Of a stretch of DNA of 64,000 bases, positions 13,336 through 26,912 are shown piece after piece. The notes below the pieces were generated by a model, which saw only the letters and a list, made by a program, of their open reading frames with translations, was not told the origin of the DNA and searched no databases. Each line of letters opens with the position of its first letter. Position 1 is the first letter of the stretch. Source of the DNA: Stomorhina lunata (taxonomy: Eukaryota; Arthropoda; Insecta; Diptera; Rhiniidae); NCBI GenBank assembly GCA_933228675.1, contig OW121740.1:163442806-163506805 (forward strand). The letters run 5' to 3'. A program made the position numbers and the translations under genes.

Positions 13336-15324
13336 TATTTATTTATATTTTCCTTTAAAACTTTGAAATAAATATCTTCTTTCTTTACCCATTTATATTT
13401 TATGCTAAACCTTTTGAAAATATTTGCATATTAATCTTTGTATTAAAGCTTTTTGGATTAAGTTTTTCTAATAAATATACATTTTAAAGACATATGTTTA
13501 ATTTAATGAAGCTTTTTGGTAGCTGGGAAAAAATACATACATTTGGATATACTTAACATACAGAATACTCTGAGGATCTGTTTTTTACAAAATATTTATA
13601 ACCATTACATTCAATATTCACGTTATAACAAAAAATCCAAACTTTAGCATATGAATTATTTTAAATTTATTTTGGTAGAAAAAAACATAAGGAACAAATC
13701 ATATATTAAATGTACCATCTAAACATATAAAACAATAATAAAGTAACATAAAAAAACATAACGATTTATAAAATATTCATAATAAATCTACACTTCCTAA
13801 ATCCCCATGAAACCATAAATTCGTACATAAACTGAATCTGAATAAACAAACACAAATGCAAAATACCAACAAAAATTACATAAATATTTTGAATATTTTA
13901 TTTGTGTTTAGACAGAAATATACGTGAAAACATTTGCACTCACACACACAATGACATATAATATCCTTTTTTAACATTATGGGTTACACACATCCATAAA
14001 TATACAGGAAAGATTTAATAAAATAGAAATATACTTTTTTAAGACTCTAAAAACTAATAAATTTCACTAACAAAAACCTCGATTTTGAAAATAATGTTAT
14101 TTTCCTTTTCTTCACTCAACGCCCTTTTGAGTTCTGAGAGTCATTTAGGCCCCTTCTAAATAGACCAAGTTCGTTATTAAGACATCTTAATGTTTTTGAC
14201 CCGAAAAAAGTTCATAAAACATTAAACCAAAATATATGTAATATATGTAGGTATGTATGTGTGTATGTAAGTGTAAAGGAGTGAGTGTGTAAATTACACA
14301 CTACAAGTGCAAAGGTCAGGTCCTCATATATATAGCTAAAGCAACAATAACAGCTACAACAACAGAGTCTAAATAAATAAAAAAGGTGTAAAACTAAACT
14401 TCATTTAATATGCACTAAGGTTTTCTTTAAACAACTTAAGATTTTTACTTTTTCTCCTTTTCCCCCTCTAAACAAATTGCAAAATGCTTATATACTTACT
14501 AACGTGTATGTAGTGTCATAAATGAAAAAGTACCCATCATATTTTATTTGCTGTACTTCTTCTAAGGCTGGGAAAATCATTAAAACGCCAAATAGCACAA
14601 TCGTTTTTGACATACATAAAAGCTCAAAGAATTACTAAATAAAGACATTTAAATTGTTCTTTTTTCCAAACTTCTTAAAACGTCTGGGCTAATGTGAAAT
14701 GGAACAAATGTTTTGAGTAATTTATTAAAATCACACCCACTTGAATGAATAATGGATTTGTCAAATGCTTAAAACTGCCAACATATACTGAAGTTCGAGC
14801 AAAATTATTGCCAAAGGATTTAAGAAATGGCCATTAACTAAAAACGAATGTGACTATAAAAGAGGTTAAACTAAAAGCTAATGCAAATTAAGAAACTTTT
14901 TCTAAAGCAAAAAGTACAAGAGGCAACTTTTGAAAGGAATAAAAGTGTAATTAAAAAATCTAAAATTATACAAAAAAATGGTATGTATTTTTAAATTAAA
15001 CAGAGCTCAATTTTTAAGTATTGATAAGTTTTCAGTTTAATTTACTTAAAACAATTTAAAATTCAATTGCCCTTAACGTATGAGTAATAAAAAATTTAAC
15101 TACAAAACTAAAACGTATTACTAATACTCCACGATTATCGTGTAAAAAATCCAAACACTCTTTTAACAGTTATAAAGAAACAGTAGCATACTTTTAGGCT
15201 TTCTACTGTCGCTAAGACTGTAAAAAGGGCACAATAGGAAAAAATCATTAACGCTATATTTTTGAAACAAAAAGTAGTAAAAACAAAATTGAACTTGTGT
15301 TAGGATCAGATACAAAAGTAAGAG
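13336..15324. other. AT-rich island without recognised gene
   Basis: This 2-kb non-tandem island has short GT/AC tracts (near 14250) and a copy of the recurring ACGTATGAGTAATA motif at 15076-15089. No open frame of credible length and no transposon ends were recognised. Confidence 0.55.
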
Positions 15325-17290
15325 GATTTTATAAAGAACATTTTTCTATAGAAAAAATTTTAAAATGAAAATTTTTCTGTAAAAAAAATTTTATAATGAA
15401 AATTTTTCTATAGAAAAAATGTTTTAATGAAAATTTTTCTATAGAAAAAATTTTATAATGAAAATTTTTCTATAGAAAAAATTTTATAATGAAAATTTTT
15501 CTATAGAAAAAATTTTATAATGAAAATTTTTCTATTGAAAAAATTTTATAATGAAAATTTTTCTATAGAAAAAATTTTATAATGAAAATTTTTCTATAGA
15601 AAAATTTTTATAATGAAAATTTTTCTATAGAAAAAATGTTTTAATGAAAATTTTTCTATAGAAAAAATTTTATAATGAAAATTTTTCTATAGAAAAAATT
15701 TTATAATGAAAATTTTTCTATAGAAAAAACTTTATAATGAAAATTTTTCTATAGAAAAAATTTTATAATGAAAATTTTTCTATAGAAAAAATTTTATAAC
15801 GAAAATTTTTCTATAGAAAAAATTTTATAATGAAAATTTTTCTATAGAAAAAATTTTATAATGAAAATTTTTCTATAGAAAAAATTTTATAATGAAAATT
15901 TTTCTATAGAAAAAACTTTATAATGAAAATTTTTCTATAGAAAAAATTATATAATGAAAATTTTTGTATAGAAAAAATTTTATAATGAAAATTTTTCTAT
16001 ACAAAAACATTTTGAAATGAAAATTTTTCTATAGAAAAAATTTTATAATCAAAATTTTTCTATAAAAAATATTTTATAATAAAAATTTTCTACAGGCAAA
16101 AATTTATAATGAAAATTTTTCTATAGAAAAAATTTCACAATGAAAATTTTTCTATAGAAAAAATTTTATAATGACAATTTTTGTATTTCTATAGAAACAA
16201 TTTTATGATAAAAATTTTTCGGTAGAAAAAATTTTACAATGAAAATTTTCTATAGAAAAAATTTTGTAATGAAAATTTTTCTATAGAAAAAAATTTTTAA
16301 TGAAAATTTTTGTATAGAAAAAATTTTATATTGAAAATTTTTCTATAGAAAAAACTTTATAATGAAAATTTTTGTATAGAAAAAATTTTATAATGAAAAT
16401 TTTTCTATACAAAAACATTTTGAAATGAAAATTTTTCTATAGAAAAAATTTTATAATCAAAATTTTTCTATAAAAAATATTTTATAATAAAAATTTTCTA
16501 CAGGCAAAAATTTATAATGAAAATTTTTCTATAGAAAAAATTTCACAATGAAAATTTTTCTATAGAAAAAATTTTATAATGACAATTTTTGTATTTCTAT
16601 AGAAACAATTTTATGATAAAAATTTTTCGGTAGAAAAAATTTTACAATGAAAATTTTCTATAGAAAAAATTTTGTAATGAAAATTTTTCTATAGAAAAAA
16701 ATTTTTAATGAAAATTTTTGTATAGAAAAAATTTTATATTGAAAATTTTTCTATAGAAAAAACTTTATAATGAAAATTTTTCTATAGAAAAAATTTTATA
16801 ATGAAAATTTTTCTATAGAAAAAATTTTATAATGAAAATTTTTCTATTGAAAAAATTTTATAATGAAAATTTTTCTATAGAAAAAATTTTATAATTAAAA
16901 TTTTTCTATAGAAAACATTTTATAATTAAATTTTTTCTATAGAAAAAATTTTATAATTAAATTTTTTCTATAGAAAAAATTTTATAATTAAATTTTTTCT
17001 ATAGAAAAAATTTTATAATTAAATTTTTTCTATAGAAAAAATTTTATAATTAAATTTTTTCTATAGAAAAAATTTTACAATTAAATTTTTTCTATAGAAA
17101 AAATTTTATAATTAAATTTTTTCTATAGAAAAAATTTTATAATTAAATTTTTTCTATAGAAAAAATTTTATAATTAAATTTTTTCTATAGAAAAAATTTT
17201 ATAATTAAATTTTTTCTATAGAAAAAATTTTATAATTAAATTTTTTCTATAGAAAAAATTTTATAATTAAATTTTTTCTACAGAAAAATT
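15325..17290. repeat. AT-rich satellite array D (~30 bp)
   Basis: Units alternate TTTTTCTATAGAAAAA with TTTATAATGAAAA; from about 16880 the linker changes to TTATAATTAAAT in a run of over a dozen near-identical units. A 418-bp higher-order duplication is visible: 15953-16370 repeats as 16371-16788, including rare variant units (CTACAGGCAAAAATT, TTTCGGTAG). Non-coding. Confidence 0.95.
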
Positions 17291-20088
17291 TTATAATGAA
17301 AGAAAAATTTTTTTTATAAAATTTTCTAAAGAAAAATCTTCTTCAAAATTTTTTCTAAAGAAAAATCTTCTTCAAAATTTTTTTCTATAGAAAAATTTTC
17401 ATTATAAAATTGTTTCCTATAGAAAAATTTTCATTGTAAAATTTTTTTGTATAGAAAAATTTTTATTTTAAAATTTTTTTGTATAGAAAAATTTTCATTA
17501 CACAATTTTTTTTACAGTACAAGTTGCGCTATAAAATTTTTTCTGTAGAAAAAGATCAATTATATAATTTTTTCTAATGAAAAAATTTTATTTTTAAATT
17601 TTTTCTTTGGAAAAAAAATTATTATAATTTTTTTTTTTCAAAGACAAAATTTTTTTCTATAGAAAAAATTTCATTGTAAAATTTTTTCTATAGAAAATTT
17701 TCTTTATAAAATTTTTTCTTTAGAAAAAATTTCATTATACAAATTTTTCTAGAGAAAAAATTTCATTAGAAAATTTTTTTCTATAGAAAAAATTTCTTTA
17801 GAAAATTGTTTTTATAGAAAAAAAATTGATTACAAAATTGTTTCTATAGAAAAAATTGCATTAGAAAATTTTTCTATAGAGAAAAATTCATAACGAAATT
17901 TTTTCTATAGAGAAAAATTCATAAGGAAATTTTTTCTTTAGCAAAACTTTCATTATAAAATTTTTTCTATAAAAAATTTTCATTATAAAATTTCTTTTAT
18001 TGGAAAATTTTCATTATAAATTTTTTTTTTATAGAAAAAAATTCATCATAAAATTTTTTCTATAGAAAGTGTTTTATTATAAATTTTTTCTATACAAAAT
18101 TTTTTTTTTCTATCGAAAAATTTACTATTTTGATAGGAAATTATACAAAATTTTCTGTTTTGTAGGAAATTTTTCAAAAATTTCTTATTTTTATAGGAAA
18201 TTTGCAAAAATTTCTTATTTTTTTAGGAAATTTTTCAAAAATTTCTTATTTTTTTAGGAAATTTTACAAAAATTACTTATTTTTATAGAAAATTTTCTTA
18301 TTTTTATAGGAAATTTTTCCAAAATTTCTTATTTTTATCGGAAATTTCTCAAAAATTTCTTATTTTTATAGAAAATTTTTCAAAATTTTCTTATTTTTAT
18401 AGGAAAATTTTCAAAAATTTCTTATTTTTATAGGAAATTTTTCAAAAATTTCTTATTTCTGTAGGAAATTTTTCAAAATATTCTTATTTTTATAGGAACA
18501 TTTTCAAAAAAAAGACAAAATTTTTTTCTATAGAAAAAATTTCATTGTAAAATTTTTTCTATAGAAAAATTTTCTTTATAAAATTTTTTATTTAGAAAAA
18601 ATTTCATTATACAAATTTTTCTAAAGAAAAAATTTCATTAGAAAATTTTTTTCTATGGAAAAAATTTCTTTAGAAAATTGTTTTTATAGAAAAAAAATTG
18701 ATTACAAAATTGTTTCTATAGAAAAAATTGCATTAGAAAATTTTTCTATAGAGAAAAATTCATAACGAAATTTTTTCTATAAAAAATTTTCATTATAAAA
18801 TTTCTTTTATTGGAAAATTTTCATTATAAATTTTTTTTTTATAGAAAAAAATTCATCATAAAATTTTTTCTATAGAAAATGTTTTATTATAAATTTTTTC
18901 TATACAAAAATTTTTTTTTTCTATCGAAAAATTTACTATTTTGATAGGAAATTATACAAAATTTTCTGTTTTATAGGAAATTTTTCAAAAATTTCTTATT
19001 TTTATAGGAAATTTGCAAAAATTTCTTATTTTTTAGGAAATTTTTCAAAAATTTCTTATTTTTTTAGGAAATTTTACAAAAATTACTTATTTTTATAGAA
19101 AATTTTCTTATTTTTATAGGAAATTTTTCCAAAATTTCTTATTTTTATCGGAAATTTCTCAAAAATTTCTTATTTTTATAGAAAATTTTTCAAAATTTTC
19201 TTATTTTTATAGGAAAATTTTCAAAAATTTCTTATTTTTATAGGAAATTTTTCAAAAATTTCTTTTTTCTGTAGGAAATTTTTCAAAATATTCTTATTTT
19301 TATAGGAACATTTTCAAAAATTTCTTATTTTTATAGGAAATTTTTCAAAAATTTCTTATTTTTATAGGAAGTTTTTCAAAAATTTCTTGTTTTTATAAGA
19401 AATTTTTCAAAAATTTCTTTTTTTATAGGAAATTTTTCAAAAATTTCTTATTTTTATAGGAAATTTTTCAAAAATTTCTTATTTTTATAGGAAATTTTTC
19501 AAAAATTTCTTATTTTTATAGGAAATTTTTCAAAAATTTCTTATTTTTATAGGAAATTTTTTAAAAAATTCTTATTTTTATAGGAAATTTTTCAAAAATT
19601 TTTTATTTTTATAGAAAGTTTTTCATAAATTTGTTATTTGTATAGGAAATTTTTCAAAAATGTCTTATTTTTATAGGAAAATTTTCAAAAATTTCTTTGT
19701 TTTGTAGGAATTTTTTTCGAAAATTTCTGATTTTTATAGAAAATTTTTCAAAAATTTATTATTTTTATAGGAAATTTTTCAAAAATTTATTATTTTGATA
19801 GAAAATTTTTTAAAAATTTCTTTTTTTATAGGAAATTTTTCAAAAATTTCTTATTTTTATTCTTCAAATATTTATTATTTTTATAGGAAATTTTTCAAAA
19901 ATTTCTTATTTTTATAGGAAATTTTTCAAAAATTTCTTTGTTTTGTAGGAATTTTTTCGAAAATTTCTTATTTTGATAGGAAATTTTCAAAAGTTTATTA
20001 TTTTTATAGGAAAATTTTCAAAAATTTATTACTTTTATAGAAATATTTTCAAAGATTTCTTAGTTTTATAGGAAATCTTTGCAAAAAA
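17291..20088. repeat. AT-rich satellite array E with long higher-order duplication
   Basis: The array first holds diverged TTTTTCTATAGAAAA units and then switches to units of AAATTTCTTATTTTTATAGG plus AAATTTTTCAA (about 31 bp). A block starting at 17641 recurs from 18512 with the same order of variant units and the same family switch. The second copy (to about 19320) is some 60 bp shorter through an internal loss. Non-coding. Confidence 0.93.
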
Positions 20089-21405
20089 TTGTATACAAAG
20101 TTGCCAAGATGAAAATCAAATTTAGTTTATAAATATCCCATAATTTAAAAAAAACTTCAGTATTCATCGATAATTGGTCCAGATTTGATTTCAGTGGCAC
20201 ATGATAAACATATGGTCAGACTTAAATGACTTTAGTTCTTAGTTGTTTTGATGTACAATTTTGCAAAAACTTCATACATTTAGACCCAAACGTAATGTAG
20301 GTTTACAAACTCTTTCAGCTACTGAATAGATTTTCTGCACACTTTTTTGTATATAAACTCATGAACAAGTATAAAAGTATATAAGTCTTAGAAAAAAAAT
20401 CTTCAGTTAAAGTAACATGTGAAGTACGCGCATTTGTGTAAAGTGTATCCTTTTATGTTGCCCAACGAAAAGGTGGCTAATTTATTACCGGACAAATTTC
20501 TCACGAATATGAGGCAAAACAAAAAATAACAAAAGTAGGGAAAAACACAGAAAAGCCAAAACCCAAGGTGTAAAGTTATGCGCTAATAAACGACATTAAC
20601 ACTGAATCAAACCAAAGGGAAAAATGTTAAATACTACAACAAAAAAATAACCCATTTGCATACACACACACACTAACATTTATTTAGTATAGAGCCAGGG
20701 AAAAAATAAGACATTTATAAAAAACTCCTGAACATAGTAGAGGAAAAAAAATTAAATAACAAACGCGATAAAATAAATAAATGTAAATTCCCAAAGAAAA
20801 AATTAAGTATGGATGTCAGCAAAGGTGTTAACATCGTACAACAAGAACTCAGCCAACCAAAGGAATGAACAATATAACATTTACACACATACAAACACAC
20901 AGACACTTACACATGATTATGCAGGCACTCCTGGATAATAACGTTAGAATAACATATGAAAGAGTAAAATATAATAAGCCCAATATTGTAGCCAAAGTTT
21001 TCAATAGAATTTCCTTTTTCTTTCAGTCTTTTTAAGTCGGAAGTTACAACATGCAATTGTTGTTAGTTTAATATGTACAGAATACATACATACAAACATA
21101 CATTCAAACTTAAATTTATACATTTAGTTAAGAACATACATACACACAATCACTCACTCAATTTGAAAGTGTGAGAAAAATTGTGTTATAAACAATATTG
21201 TTGTATTAAGTACAGTGAAGAGTAAAAAAAGGGAGCAAATGAGAATTCTCTTGAATATAGAAATCTGCAAATATAAGGTTTAATTAGAAGTAATCCATTA
21301 TTCTATCAAAAATGGCCCAATAGATGTACTCTGTGATGTCAAATTATTTCTATACATTTATTTAAAAAAAAATTGCATACTTTTAGGATTTTTATTAAAC
21401 ACTTA
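20089..21405. other. AT-rich island without recognised gene
   Basis: Non-tandem spacer with ACACAC tracts near 20660 and 20885. Frames here are short and cross low-complexity sequence. Nothing recognised. Confidence 0.55.
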
Positions 21406-24055
21406 AAAAAAAGATGAGCAAAAATTTTATTTTAAAAATTTTTATTTTGAAATTTAATATAAAATTTTTTTTACAAAAAATTTATGTAGAAAATTTTACG
21501 TAAAAAAATTGTATATAGAAAATTTTTACTAAATAATTTTTGTTTCAAAAATTGTCAAATTTGTCTATACAAATTTTGTATATATAATTTTTCTATAAAA
21601 ATTTTATATCGAAAACTTTTTCTAAAAAATTGTATATCAAAATTTTTTTTATAAAAAAATTTATGATGAGAATTTTATATTAAAAATTTTGATTGCAAAA
21701 TGTTCATTTTAAAACTTTTTACAAAAAATGTTCAAAATCAAATTTATGTAGATAAATGTTTGATATAAAATTTTTCTATAAAAAATTAATATGAAAAATT
21801 TTATATTTAAAACTTTTTATAAAAAATTTCATATGAAAATTTTTTTTTTATAAAAAAAATCATGACGAAAATTTTATATCAAAAATTTTTCTATAAAATT
21901 TTATATCGAAAATATTTCTATAAAAATTTTATATCCAAATTGTTTTTATAAAAATTTATATCCACATTTTTTCTGTGCAAATTTTATATCGAAAATTTTT
22001 GTATAAAAATTTTGTATCGAAATTTTTTTTATAAAAATTTTATGTCAAAAATTTGTCTAAAAAAAAAATTACATCAAAAATTTTTCTATAAAAATTTTAT
22101 ATCCAAAACTTTTTTTTTTAAATTTCTCTATAAAGTTTTATATCAAAAATTGTTCTTTAAAAATTTTACATCAAAAATTTTTCTAAAAATTTTATATTGA
22201 AAATTTTTCTATAAAAATTTTATTTCGAAAATGTTTCTATAAAATTTTTTTTTATCAAATTATTTTGATGAAATTTTATTTATATCAAGAACTTTTTTAT
22301 CAAATTTCATAAGGAATATTATCTATACAAATTTGTCTCTAAAAATTTATAATAGAAAATTTTATATTGAAAATTTTTCTATAAAGATTTTATATCAAAA
22401 ATTTTTCTCTTAAAATTTCATAATATTTTATATCGAAAATTTTTCTGTGCAAATTTTTTTCATAAAAACTTGTAACATAAATTTTCCTTTAAAAATTTTA
22501 TATCGAAAGTTTTTGTATAAACATTTTGTATCGAAAATGTTTCTATAAAAATTTTATATCAGCAGTTTTTCTATAAATATTTTGTATTGAAAAATTTTCT
22601 ATAAAAATTTTATATCGAAAATTTTTCTAAAAAAAATTTATTCCGAAAATTTTTCTATAAAAATTTTATATCGAAAAATTTTCTAAAAAAATTTTATATC
22701 GAACATTTTTCTATAAAAATATTATATTGAAAATTTTTCTATAAAAGTTTTTGTTTATAAAATTTTTATATCGACAATCTTTCTAAAAATTTTATAGCAA
22801 AAATTTTTCTATAAAAATTGTATATCAAATATTTATCGATATAAATTTTATATCAAAAGTTTTTCAATAAAAATTTTATATCGAAGATTTCTTCATAAAA
22901 ATTTTATTTTGAAAATTTTTTTATAAAAATTTTATATCCATTTTTTTTATAAAAATTTTATATCGAATTTTTTTTTTTTTTTGTTATAAAAATTTTAAAT
23001 CTAAATTTTTTCTATGCAAACTTTATACCGAAAATTTTCTCTAAAATTTTATTTCACAAATTTTTCTACCTTCATTTTTTACCGAAAACTTTTAGTTAAA
23101 AACTTTTTCACGAAAATTTTTTATCAAAATTTTTATTAAAAATTTTTATATAAAATTTTTTATCGAAAATGCTTCGATTAAAATTTTATATCATTATTTT
23201 TTTTATCAAAATTCTATATCGAAAATTTTTCTATAATAATTTTGTAACGAAAAATTTTTCACAGAAATATCGAGTGTTTTACTGTAAAAATTTTATATCA
23301 AAAATTTTTGTTTAAAAATTTTATATCGAAAAATTTTCTATAAAGTTGTAGATAAAAATATTTCTTTAAACTGTTTTTATTTCTAATTTTTCTATAAAAA
23401 TTTTTTATCACAAATTTTTCAATAAAAATTTTTTATCGCAAAGTTTTCTATAAAAATTTTATATCCTAAAGTTTTCTATAAAAATTTTGTACCGAAAACT
23501 TTTCTATAAAAATTTGATATCGAAAATTTTTCTGTAAAAATTTTATATCGTAAAGTTTTCTATAAAAATTTTATATCAAAAATTTATGTATAAAAATTTT
23601 ATATCAAAAATTTCTGTATAAAATTTTATGTCGAAAATTTTTATATAAAAATTTAATATCGAAAATTTTTATATAAAAATTTTATATCGAAAATTTTATA
23701 TCGAAACTTTTTCTAGAAAATTTTTATATCAAAAATTTTTTTATAAAAATTTCATATCGAAAATTTTTCTATTAAAATTTTATATCGAAAATTTTTCAAA
23801 TTTTATATAGAAATTTTTTCTTTATAAGTTTTATATCGAAAATTTTTCCATTAAAATTTTATATATAAAATTTTTCTTTGTATTAAATTTTATATTAAAA
23901 ATTTTTCTATAGAAATTTTTTATCAAATATTTCTCGATACTAATTTTTTATCAAATATTTCTCGATACAAATTTTATATCGAAAATTTGTTGATAAAAAT
24001 TTTTTATCCAAAATTTTTTTATAAAAATGTTATTTGTATATTCACATTTTTTCTA
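21406..24055. repeat. AT-rich satellite array F (~27-28 bp)
   Basis: Diverged units of TTTCTATAAAAATTTTATAT plus CGAAAATT. Homogeneity is low at the left and higher near 22480-22720 and 23420-23720. Open frames in it (for example 22012-22200) only reflect a unit length close to 27 bp. Confidence 0.93.
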
Positions 24056-25155
24056 TAGAACATTTTTCTAAAAACAATAAGTTTCTTTTACATGCAACTG
24101 ATAACCTCTTTCGACCTTCACTGTTTATTTCTTATGCAAAATTTGTAAAGAGTTTTAGACTAAGTTTTATATTCTTTAATATTTTGTTCTTTATATTTAT
24201 AACATACGTTCGACGGTACAAAACATTATAAAAACACATACAAAGGTACAAATATATTAAAATAAATGCCTTAAAACTTTTGTTAAGAAAATGTTAAAAT
24301 GCTACTATGTTCAGAAGCACAGCAACAAAATGCTAAACGCAAAAAAATGCGATAACAAAAAGAAATGCGAATTTATATGAAGCTAAAAAAAAATAAGTAC
24401 AAGAAAGAAAATAATCAAGATAATCTTAATTTATGCACAAGAAGAATTTAAATGTCAAATTTTTTGAAACAAACAACTAACAAAGACGTTGGAATGAAAA
24501 ACAACATAAAAAGAAATAAAGCTTAAAACTTGTTTCAAAGTAGACTCTGGCGTATGAGTATTATTAATTCAAATTTAACATATGTATGGTTGTGTGGCTG
24601 TGTGTGTGTGTTTGTGTGTGCGTAATGCATTCATAACATTAAAGCACATTCTTATAAACATGCACTTACATTTGTGTTTACACACATACATACTCTTAAC
24701 TGTATATTTTTTTACTTACATCCTTAAAACAAGATGAAGATTAACTAGTAAGTTCTTCTTCTTTTTTAAACACATTTGACGGAGATCAACTTTTTATTTT
24801 ATAAGATTATGATTTTCGTAATTGTTGTCAGGTTATTTCTTTATTTTAACATATTTTGCTTATTTTTATTTTTCAAAAGTGTTGATAAGAGATTAGGTAG
24901 AACATTTTTACCTTTAATGTATTTTGTATACATCTGATTATTTACACAGCAATACAATGTATAGCAATAATTCTTATGAAATTAATGTAAAATTTAGATT
25001 ATTAATTTAGTAACTGATTACAATAAAAATAGATAAACATTATTTTATATAAACATTCATTTATTAGAGGATATAAATTTGCCTGTATGTATATCTGCAA
25101 TAGTAACAGCTTAAAAGCTCATAATGAAATTCGAATTTCAAGGCGTATGAGTAAT
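24056..25155. other. AT-rich island without recognised gene
   Basis: The spacer contains a GTGTGTGTG tract near 24600 and two copies of GCGTATGAGTA-type motif at 24550 and 25143, the second just outside the inverted-repeat arm. No credible gene. Confidence 0.55.
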
Positions 25156-26912
25156 AGCGAATTTATGGCTTTTAGGAACCAACAACTATTTACCGGGAAG
25201 AATAATGTTTGGAAGGCACACCAAAATTTTTTCCGATTTATATTTGTAGCATAAATATTTCAAGCCATTTTTTCTATAAAAATTTTATATCGAAAATTTT
25301 TCTATAAAAATTTTATATCGAAAATTTTTCTATAAAAATTTTATATCGAAAATTTTTCTATAAAAATTTTATATCGAAAATTTTTCTATAAAAATTTTAT
25401 ATCGAAAATTTTTCTATAAAAATTTTATATCGAAAATTTTTCTATAACAATTTTATATGGAAAATTTTTCGATAAAAATTTTATACAAAAAGAAGTGTAT
25501 TTGCATTTGATCCCAAACCTGTTACATTTATTTATTAATGTAACAGATCAATTTATTGATAAAAAGCCAAAAAATGTTTGCGGTGAAACCAAATTCCTCG
25601 ACGCGTTTATCTGTTACATTAATAAATAAATGTAACAGGTTTGGGATCAAATGCAAATACACTTCTTTTTGAATAATATTTACATCCCGACTAATTTGTT
25701 ATTTTTTGATAAAACTGCATGCATTCAGCTTATTTTTAAAATAAACTTGTTTCTTTTAAAACATCTTACCCCCCCCCCCTTCTTCACAGCATTCTGCATA
25801 TAGTAGCCGACGGCTACAGCAAGAATGTGGGAAGTGAAGGTAGATGAAAACTGAAAAATGTTTGTTTTTGTTCAGTCGATAATCTACGCTTTTACTTTTG
25901 GTTTATGAACATAATTCTTAATAGTTATGTTTGTAAATTTAGTAATAATGCGAGGTTTTCGATCTGTCTAAATTGGGGATAATCCTCCTGAAGAGATGGC
26001 TTAACCAACCATCGAAACGCGTCGAGGAATTTGGTTTCTCCGCAAACATTTTTTGGCTTTTTATCAATAAATTGATCTGTTACATTAATAAATAAATGTA
26101 ACAGGTTTGGGATCAAATGCAAATACACTTCTTTTTGAATAATATTTACATCCCGACTAATTTGTTATTTTTTGATAAAAATTTTATATCAAAAATTTTT
26201 CTAGAAAAATTTTTTATTGAAAAATTTTCTATTGAAATTTTATATCGAAAATTTTTCTAGAAAAATTTTATATCAAAAATTTTTCTATACAAATTTTATA
26301 TCTAAAATTTTTCTATAGAAATTTTAAATCAAAAGTTTTTCTATAAAAATTTAATATCGAAGATGTTTCTATATTATATATTATCTATTTTTTTATAAAA
26401 ATTTTATATCGAAAATTTATCTATAAAAATTTGATATCGAAAATTTTTTTATAAAAATTTTATATCGAAAATTTTTCTTCAAAAATTTGATACCGAAAAT
26501 TTATCTATAAAAATTTTATATTAAAAAATTTTTGTTTTAAAAATTTTTCTATAAAAATTTTTGTATAAAAAATTTTTGTTTTAAAAATTTTTCTATAAAA
26601 ATTTTGTATCTAAAAAATTTTGATTAAAATTTTTGATATAAAATTTTTCTAGAAAAATTTTCGATATAAAATTTCAATAGAAAAATTTTCAATATAAAAT
26701 TTTTCTAGAAAAATTTTTGATACAAAATTTTTATAGAAAAATTTTCCATATAAAATTGTTATAGAAAAATTTTCGATATAAAATTTTTATAGAAAAAATG
26801 GCTTGAAATATTTATGCTACAAATATAAATCGGAAAAAATTTTGGTGTGCCTTCCAAACATTATTCTTCCCGGTAAATAGTTGTTGATTCCTAATAGCCA
26901 TAAATGGTTCTA
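25156..26912. repeat. 1.75-kb inverted-repeat (foldback) structure
   Basis: The segment from about 25156 to 25270 (TTTATGGCT...ACCGGGAAGAATAATG...TTTCAAGCCATTTT) recurs in reverse complement at about 26800-26912 with only a few differences. The adjoining satellite also flips: left of centre it reads TTTCTATAAAAATTTTATAT, right of about 26625 it reads ATATAAAATTTTTATAGAAA. Between the arms lie rearranged pieces of element F. The structure is either a foldback-type mobile unit or an inverted duplication that captured satellite and flank. Confidence 0.8.
25489..26180. mobile_element. Rearranged cluster of dispersed element F
   Basis: Three pieces of one element lie end to end: an inverted piece (25489-25609), a direct piece (25610-25707) and a longer direct copy (about 25845-26180). 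All share TTTGGGATCAAATGCAAATA and a small perfect hairpin, TGTTACATT with AATGTAACA around TATTTATT. A 67-residue - strand frame (25925-26128) covers the longer copy and contains KPKNVCGETKFLDAFRWL. I recognise no family. Junctions fall directly on satellite units. Confidence 0.65.
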
